From positions 180,027,956 through 180,091,955 of the forward strand of contig CP136063.1 of NCBI GenBank assembly GCA_032622095.1: a DNA stretch of 64,000 bases. The letters are read 5' to 3'. Below, piece by piece: positions 58,216-64,000 of this stretch (positions are counted from its first letter, which is position 1; the number at the start of each line of letters is the position of its first letter). The notes under the pieces are model-generated. The model saw only the letters and a program-made list of their open reading frames with translations, was not told where the DNA came from and did not search any database. Made by a program: the position numbers and the translations under genes. Origin of the DNA: Siphonodentalium dalli. Taxonomy: Eukaryota; Mollusca; Scaphopoda; Gadilida; Siphonodentaliidae.

Positions 58216-58364
58216 GTCAATTTATCGTCGAATAGCACAAACAGCCATAATTTATCGTCGAATAGAACAAACAGCCATAATTTCCCATACATTTCAATAG
58301 TTTTTTAATATATAATTTTGATGCCCATGAAAAGCGTAAGATTCCCTGGCACTAAACCTACAAA

Positions 58365-58520
58365 ATAAGTCTGTTAAAGAATATAAGAAAAAATTATTAA
58401 AATTGAAAAAAAAATTGTAAACAATAACAACAAATGATACAAAATTGTTAAGCCAATGCATTCTCTTATATATGCGAGGCGACCTATGGTCGACTCGCAT
58501 ATATAAGAGAATGCATTGGC
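58365..58520 (-). mobile_element. Hairpin-ended element, copy 1
   Basis: Reverse-complemented, it matches 62155-62285: hairpin, then 'taacaatttt', 'caattttaataatt' and 'tattctttaaca'. Only one hairpin (58452-58520) is present in this copy. Confidence 0.7.
58452..58520. repeat. 69-bp near-perfect hairpin, copy 1
   Basis: Arms of 27 bases (GCCAATGCATTCTCTTATAT then ATGCGAG, and exact reverse complement) enclose 15 bases that themselves pair as CGACC-TAT-GGTCG. Only one mismatch interrupts the stem. Confidence 0.95.
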
Positions 58521-58789
58521 ACAGGGTATATGGGTTGATACAAAAATCGGACCTGTCACTGAAAGGGTTAAATTTATCGTCGAATAGCACAAACAGCCAT
58601 AATTTCCTATACATTTCAATAGTTGATACTAATTGAATTGACTGACTCTATCCATAAAGGCTGGATCAATCAATCACTGCCACCGCTATGCCTATAGCAT
58701 ATGAAATTACAGAAATTTACATTAGTCTCTGCTGGGGTGATGTGGTGGGGGTCTGTCAGGAACATATTACAGGATATATGGTTAAATTT

Positions 58790-59420
58790 TAGCTCAACTT
58801 GATTTTGCTATGGGTTGAAGCGTGCATCCGTGATCTGTCAACAATTTCCGTTAGCACACCCTAAAGGTCACATCTCTCTTCCGAGTGTCACCAATCTCCA
58901 TATAGATCTTCGGGGGGACCTCAAGAAGGGAGTCATCAAAAAAAAAAATTGTTAAACAACATGGCCGTCAGCAACCATCTTGGATTTCAAATTTGAATCC
59001 ATCGGCACACCCTGCAGCCTGAATTTATTGGAGAATTGTTTTGAAAATTTACAGAAATGGCAGATGGCCTCTAGATGGGAGCTATCGAATTTGAACAATT
59101 TTCGATAAAAAATATGGCCGCTGTATCCTTTGCATGACTATATCCCTTTGCACACCATAGGGACCACATCCCTGATCCGATTGTCACCAAACTTCATATG
59201 TATTTTTTGGGTGATCACTTGATGGGAGCCATAAAAAAACATGGCCACCAACGGCCATCTTGGATTTTACCCTTTGTATGACTAAATAATTCTGCAAATT
59301 AAAGAGGCCAACTCCCTCATGTGTTCATCACCGAACTCCATATGGCTATTCCGGGCGACCTGCAGATGGGAGCCATCTCAGATTTTACTCTTTCTAATAG
59401 TATTACTCTATCCTTTGGCA
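58790..59420. repeat. Four diverged units of the ~160-bp family
   Basis: 'acatggccgtcagcaaccat' (58960), 'atatggccgctgtatc' (59111) and 'acatggccaccaacggccat' (59239) with 'tcttggattt'. 'accaaacttcatatg', 'gatcttcgggg' and 'gatgggagc' recur between them. Confidence 0.75.
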
Positions 59421-59750
59421 CTCTCGGCAGCCAAACCTTTTTCATCTGATTAATTCCAAACTGTTTATGCATCTCTCGATTGCGTCCGACGACGTGTTTT
59501 GACTGCAAATTCTGAGGTGAAGGTCGAGTATACCTCTTGCGACATTAACCCTCTACCATGATGGGTCCCGAAATCTTGCGTCCGACGTCACCTTTTAACG
59601 TTATGACGTAATATCCGGGTTCACGAAATTCCACACCTGTCTACCCAAAAGATGAAGATATATATATATATATGTAACCTATCGACTGGCTCCGTCTTGT
59701 CTGTATATCCATAACCCTGTTACGATTGGCACGCGTGTATAACTCTACAC
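59421..59750. other. No recognisable feature except (AT)n
   Basis: A short (TA)n tract lies at 59655-59673. Nothing else is supported. Confidence 0.4.
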
Positions 59751-59752
59751 AT

Positions 59753-59967
59753 ACAGTAATGCCCTAATTAATCGACTCCATAACCACAGCAGAATTATGG
59801 GTAACTTTTCAGGATTTAGTCGGAAATATGGCTTGTTGCCATTCATCGGAAAGCTCTCGGGGAGAGCTTTCCGATGAATAGCAACAATCCATATTTTCGA
59901 CTAAATCCTGAAAAGTTACCCATAATTCTGCTGTGGTTATGCTGTCGATTAATTAGGGCATTACTGT
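59753..59967. repeat. 215-bp near-perfect foldback
   Basis: Arms of 106 bases (59753-59858 and 59862-59967) meet at a 3-base GGG loop. The left arm starts 'acagtaatgccctaattaat', and the right arm ends with the reverse complement 'attaattagggcattactgt'. Only a handful of mismatches are visible. No ORF is involved. Confidence 0.95.
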
Positions 59968-59969
59968 AC

Positions 59970-60580
59970 ATCCGATTTAGCACCAACTTTCACACCGATT
60001 GTTCAAAGAAACCCTGAGGAAGAATGTGTTTTCCAAAGGCTGTAAACCCCTCGATAGGCTGACCTAACCTCTGCCAATCGCGCGTATACGGAACTAGCTG
60101 GGATACACAGGGTTGCTTGGGTGAAGAATTCGTAAAACTAGTGGCCCTTTAAAGTCATTTAAAATAATTATTATTCATCTGGTGTAAACAGTATCTATTG
60201 CATGACTCTCCAGATAAAGTTACATTTATCTTTTAAGTTGATAATAAACGCTCTTTATTACTAATTATAATGCCTCTTTAAATCATTTGAGGTCAATGCA
60301 GCACCTATCCCGTGACATTCCCGCGTCAGTTTAGTTGTGCACTAATTTTCCCACTTATCATGTGGACTGATAATGAACGCTCTCCATTTATCATATAATT
60401 TATTAGTCAACATTTAAGTCCTCTGATGTCAATTGCGCCTATCCCATGACAATCCCCTGGCCAGGTGACCCATATGTACCATTTTTCCTACTTATCTTCT
60501 GAGCTGATAAGGCACGCTCTTTATTGCTCATATTTCCCCTTTAAGTCGTATGAGGTCAACGGCATATATCTCATGACATG
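59970..60580. other. Non-coding DNA with degenerate ~125-bp repeats
   Basis: 'ttatcatctg(a/g)ctgataa' type words with 'acgctcttta' occur at about 60235, 60365 and 60495, and 'gaggtcaa...catgaca' accompanies them. It may be an old tandem repeat. Confidence 0.45.
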
Positions 60581-61545
60581 CTGCGGATCAATATGCGTAT
60601 CACTTAAGGAGTTTTGATGAGTTTTCGAGTGTTTTTATGTGTATCTGAGACTGATCAATTGGACTGAGAATGTCATCTGAAATATGAATCCCTAACATCT
60701 TCGAAATATTGTGTACATATCTATTATGAATGTATTTCAATTGAAATTAATTGAACATCCATCTCAGAATTCAGATTTGCGATCTCAAAAAGGTGAATGA
60801 ATGATAACGCGATGCCTTGATCACACGCACGCGAATGGTGTCGTTCGTATGCATGCAGCTAACCGGATATTCGTTTAGTATTAACATGCTCGGGGTTTGT
60901 TTTGAATAGTGGATATCACCATTTAACTGGGAGATATATAGCTTCATCTGAGGAAGATACGTTCATTTATCAAAACCGCATGGTCTGTTTTGATTTTGTT
61001 TAACCATGGTGTTGTAGCTTGATAAGCTGACTACATGTGCTACAAAGACACAATAAAGAGGCACATCGACCTCCAGATGAGAAAGCACACACGTGTGCCA
61101 CACATAACACATTGTGATCATATATATGTTTACGGATGTTTAGGGTTAACATAGAATCGTTACAATATTATCTGATGACCATAATTGCATAATTTGTAGC
61201 TATACGATATATGTATATTCGATAAGATGATTCGGTTTCATTGTCGCGTAGCGTTCTACTCGAGTGGGAACGAGTCATAAAGTATGTGATATTAACAAAT
61301 CGTTGATACGCCGTAGCGTGTCGTCCCGCGTGTGTGGACTATTGTACAAACCCTAAGCATGTTAATACTAAACGAATATCCGGTTAGCTGCATGCATACG
61401 AACGACATCATTCACGTGCGTGTGATCAAGGCATCGCGTTATCATTCATTCACCTTTTTATTCCGATTGATCAGTCTCAGATACACATAAAAACACTCGA
61501 AAACTCATAACAAGTGAAGTGATACGCATATTTACCGCACAGATG
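60581..61545. mobile_element. ~960-bp element with long inverted ends
   Basis: The left end 'atatgcgtatcactt', then 'gagttttcgagtgtttttat' and 'gtgtatctgagactgatcaa', pairs with 61450-61535. The inner left part 60790-60900 ('gaatgaatgataacgcgatg', 'gctaaccggatattcgttta') pairs with 61350-61450. About 125 bp at 60663-60786 are present only in the left arm. The loop (60905-61350) has no gene. Confidence 0.75.
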
Positions 61546-61549
61546 CTCG

Positions 61550-62150
61550 GCGTTTGGTAACATCTTCATATGTGGCGTTAACATCTTTCTGGGCCGACAG
61601 TGATCCATCCATATCGCGCGTATATTGAGAACGACACTGATTTTTAAAATTATGTTCAATCTTATATGCTTCATTGACAGATTCAACTATATACCGGCAT
61701 TTGTGTTGGCAGCGTGGACGTCCAGGAACTATACTAGAGGGTGGATGTTCTCGAAAATTTGAGTGAGCAAAAGCAAAAACACTATTGAAAAATTTCGCCA
61801 AAATATATTAAATGGTTTGATCTGGGAAAACTGATTGACAGCGGGTGGATAAATACTCCTGCTTCATGTCGACATACACATGCGTTGTTCGTTGTCTGTT
61901 TTACGATGAGAAACAAACATATCCCCATATCATATACGTGAAAATGTCTTTCCCATATTCTCGGTTTTGGCGATACCCTCGGTGTTGGCGATATCACGTA
62001 CACGGGGGTGCACATGCAGTCTGGCTCTATAGATTAAAATCAAAATTAAAACAAACAAAACTTCATTAGTTGGTCACCCGGGTAAACACCAATCTAGCCA
62101 TATGTGACCCGCCATATCAAATCCAGTCGTAAGTCGGGATTTTTTTTACC
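61550..62150. other. No supported gene
   Basis: Overlapping ORFs on both strands at 61477-62069 show no recognisable motif. Confidence 0.35.
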
Positions 62151-62154
62151 CTGT

Positions 62155-62510
62155 GCCAATGCATTCTCGTATATATGCGAGTCGACCATATGTCGCCTCG
62201 CATATATAAGAGAATGCATTGGCCTAACAATTTTTTACAATTTTAATAATTTGTTCTTGTATTCTTTAACAATTTTATAATTTCACCCATACAGAGCCCC
62301 AGACAAACATGAGCAGACGACACTCTTCTATATGCTTCTATTTATGTGTGGGGCTCCCTGCAGGGTAATGGATGTTTTTTATTTTATGTCCTAAAAATTG
62401 TAAGAAACATTTATTTAAAAAACATGATACAAAATTGTTAGGCCAATGCATTCTCTTATATATGCGAGGCGACCTATGGTCGACTCGCATAAATAAGAGA
62501 ATACATTGGC
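62155..62510. mobile_element. Hairpin-ended element, copy 2 (both ends present)
   Basis: 69-bp hairpins at 62155-62223 and 62442-62510 flank a core of about 218 bp. The hairpin centres are in opposite orientation (GTCGACCATATGTCGCCTC against GGCGACCTATGGTCGACTC), and the adjacent bases 'ggcctaacaatttt' and 'aaaattgttaggcc' are inverted too. The whole is therefore an inverted-repeat element. 62224-62285 matches copy 1. Confidence 0.8.
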
Positions 62511-62514
62511 GGGT

Positions 62515-63076
62515 CACATATATAAAAGGGACACCCCAGGCATCCCAAATGCCCCGCATTAATGCTCATCAGCTCAACCCGACCGATTCTACGCGATCGG
62601 ACATGATGATATGCTGTATTGTGATAGGTCAAAACATTTTTAATCTTTACAAAAATAGCAAGGTGGAGTTCGATCTTTTCGAGCACATGCATGGGCGCGC
62701 TTCGGGTTCAAATTACTGCTTTTCGGACTAATCAGCTTCTCACATGCCGCTAGAAAAACATAACCATCAAAACAAAACTACAAGTAGTCTTCACTGGTGC
62801 CAACAGCGCGGTTTGCTCAACATTTTCCCTCAGTGGGGATTATAGGATGACCAGCGTGATGTTTCGATGGTATTTCTGTGAGATTCCGATTCGAGATCCG
62901 CTCACATACGCTTTGAACAGTAACGAATATCATTACAATGGATACATTTTATTTAAATTCACAGATTACCACTCATTTAAATGTTGCAATATGGAAGAAG
63001 CAGTGCGATGCAGTCAATAACATTAATTAACAGAAAATAAATAGCCACGAGTCTAAAGCGGGTAAACAACAACTCA
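62515..63076. other. No supported gene
   Basis: 62572-62730 is locally GC-richer. A short + strand ORF reading across it includes part of the hairpin and is not convincing. Confidence 0.35.
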
Positions 63077-63276
63077 CATGGACAAATCCAAACAACAGTT
63101 TGTTCAAACTTTTCTCTATTGCTGTCTATCAGTCTTTCTTGAACCAATTACGGCTTTCTATGGAAATATATGGCAAAAATCATCGGGTAGCGCATTTGAG
63201 GAACTGGTAGGTTCTACAGAAGTAGCTAACTTAGTACAATTGTCGAATCCCTTCTACGTCGCTATTTCTCCGTCGA

Positions 63277-64000
63277 TCAGTCACTGTGTCCTCCGTGGTG
63301 GTCATCATGGTGGTCATCATGTCCGGATCCCTTCTTCGGTCGGACCTCACGCTCTAAGTCACTGCGTTTTCCCTTCTTCTTGCCCAGGTCGTGGTCGGAT
63401 CCCTTCTTGGATCGGACCTCACGCTCCAAGTCACTGTGTTTTCCCTTTTTCTTGCCCAGGTCATGGTCGGATCCCTTCTTGGATCGGACCTCACGCTCTA
63501 AGTCATTGTGTCCTCCGTGGTGGTCATCATGGTCGGATCCCTTCTTGGATCGGACCTCACGCTCTAGGTCACTGTGTTTTCCCTTCTTCTTGCCCAGGTC
63601 ATGGTCGGATCCCTTCTTGGGTCGGACCTCACGCTCTAAGTCACTGTGTTTTCCATTTTGCTTGCCCAGGTCATGGTCGGATCCCTTCTTGGGTCGGATC
63701 TCACGCTGCAAGTCACTGTGTTTTCTCTTCTTCTTGTCCAGGTCATGGTCGGATCCATTCTTGGATCGGACATCACGCTCCAAGTCACTGTGTTTCCCAT
63801 TTTTCTTACCCAGGTCATGGTCGGATCCCTTCTTGGATCGGACCTCACGCTCTAAGTCACTGTGTTTTCCCTTCTTCTTGTCCAGGTCATGATCGGATCC
63901 ATTCTTGGATCGGACATCACGCTCCAAGTCACTGTTTTCCCTTCTTCTTGCCCAGGTCATGGTCGGATCCCTTCTTGCAATGAATCGGACCTCACGCTCC
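63277..64000 (-). CDS. Charged 24-residue repeat protein, C-terminal part (5' end beyond window)
   Basis: Nine or more units of 72 bp, spaced exactly 72 bp between 63601 and 63889. On the minus strand each unit encodes SDLEREVRSKKGSDHDLGKK followed by KGKH. Differences between units are conservative (E/D, V/I, K/R, G/D), while the + strand frame shows non-conservative changes. A 2-base deletion (63959 unit) and a 5-base insertion (near 63980) together add one codon, so the frame stays open to the window edge. A 16-residue stretch between them is read in another frame (ARRDPTMTWARRREN). The frame ends with GHDDHHDDHHGGHSD and TGA at 63277. It may be the last exon of a gene. I do not recognise the family; it could also be a simple minisatellite. 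Confidence 0.55.
   Translation of the reverse strand, partial: EREVRFIARRDPTMTWARRRENSDLERDVRSKNGSDHDLDKKKGKHSDLEREVRSKKGSDHDLGKKNGKHSDLERDVRSKNGSDHDLDKKKRKHSDLQREIRPKKGSDHDLGKQNGKHSDLEREVRPKKGSDHDLGKKKGKHSDLEREVRSKKGSDHDDHHGGHNDLEREVRSKKGSDHDLGKKKGKHSDLEREVRSKKGSDHDLGKKKGKRSDLEREVRPKKGSGHDDHHDDHHGGHSD
63325..64000. repeat. 72-bp tandem repeat with GGATCC in each unit
   Basis: 'catggtcggatcccttcttg' recurs at 63600, 63672, 63744, 63816, 63888 and 63958 and earlier with a deletion variant ('gtggtcatcatgg' units near 63300 and 63515). Spacing is 72 bp except 70 bp before the last. Confidence 0.95.

Larger units (their letters stand above)
58221..58622. repeat. Direct repeat 'tttatcgtcgaatagcacaa' flanking a hairpin element
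   Basis: The word occurs at 58221, 58251 and 58573, each followed by 'acagccataattt'. The copies at 58251-58302 and 58573-58622 also share 'ccatacatttcaatagtt' (58573 copy: cctatacatttcaatag). About 270 bp containing the hairpin element lie between them. Confidence 0.8.

Noticed and set aside
63078-63983. Plus-strand 301-codon ORF over the 72-bp repeat
   Set aside because: It is the complement of the minus-strand repeat frame. Its substitutions between units are non-conservative (P/H, L/P/A), while those on the minus strand are conservative, so the minus strand is the better coding candidate.

Overview
The window is animal (metazoan) nuclear DNA from a large, AT-rich, repeat-dominated genome, most likely a marine invertebrate; I cannot name the phylum. 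The evidence is a Penelope-like retroelement, a CR1/L2-type LINE, a tRNA-derived SINE, many non-autonomous DNA elements with inverted repeats, microsatellites, and splice-site-bounded short open segments instead of long gene ORFs. There is no bacterial-style gene organisation, and no rRNA or tRNA gene that I can support.

Layout. 0-4.6 kb: locally duplicated low-copy repeats (480-bp and ~320-bp tandem duplications, CA/TA microsatellites). 4.6-11.4 kb: an array of ATGGCGGCC-centred repeats runs into a 5.6-kb element with ~1.3-kb inverted arms and an internal 2.22-kb tandem duplication, followed by a small element with TACTCAATCCGA ends. 11.9-19.2 kb: 'cagttggaaa' repeats, several foldbacks, a 950-bp inverted-repeat element, a palindrome array around CTTAAG, and a 14-bp motif spaced ~180-189 bp. 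20-26.4 kb: a possible terminal exon, a ~482-bp higher-order tandem repeat, a dispersed repeat block, a second CTTAAG palindrome array and a SINE. 27-36 kb: three splice-bounded candidate exons on the + strand, interspersed with transposon remnants. 36-41 kb: many diverged copies of the families seen at 21-24 kb. 41-47 kb: mostly unrecognised AT-rich DNA, an inverted-repeat element and a 730-bp minisatellite. 47.2-51 kb: a 5'-truncated Penelope-like element with an intact RT plus GIY-YIG reading frame and a third palindrome array. 52.5-56.6 kb: a nearly full-length LINE broken by two stops and one frameshift. 56.7-62.5 kb: hairpin-capped elements, a 215-bp near-perfect foldback and a 950-bp inverted-repeat element. 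63.3-64 kb: an array of 72-bp units, open on the minus strand as a 24-residue charged repeat that runs off the window.

How it fits together. Only two recognisable enzymes are encoded, the Penelope-type RT/endonuclease and the LINE endonuclease/RT; both are selfish elements. The most distinctive property is the density of foldback DNA. At least ten hairpin or palindrome structures are present, including two CTTAAG arrays that share a homologous (inverted) unique core and so form one element family. The host-gene content is weak: candidate exons at 20.5, 27.0, 29.3 and 35.3 kb, and the repeat ORF at the right edge.
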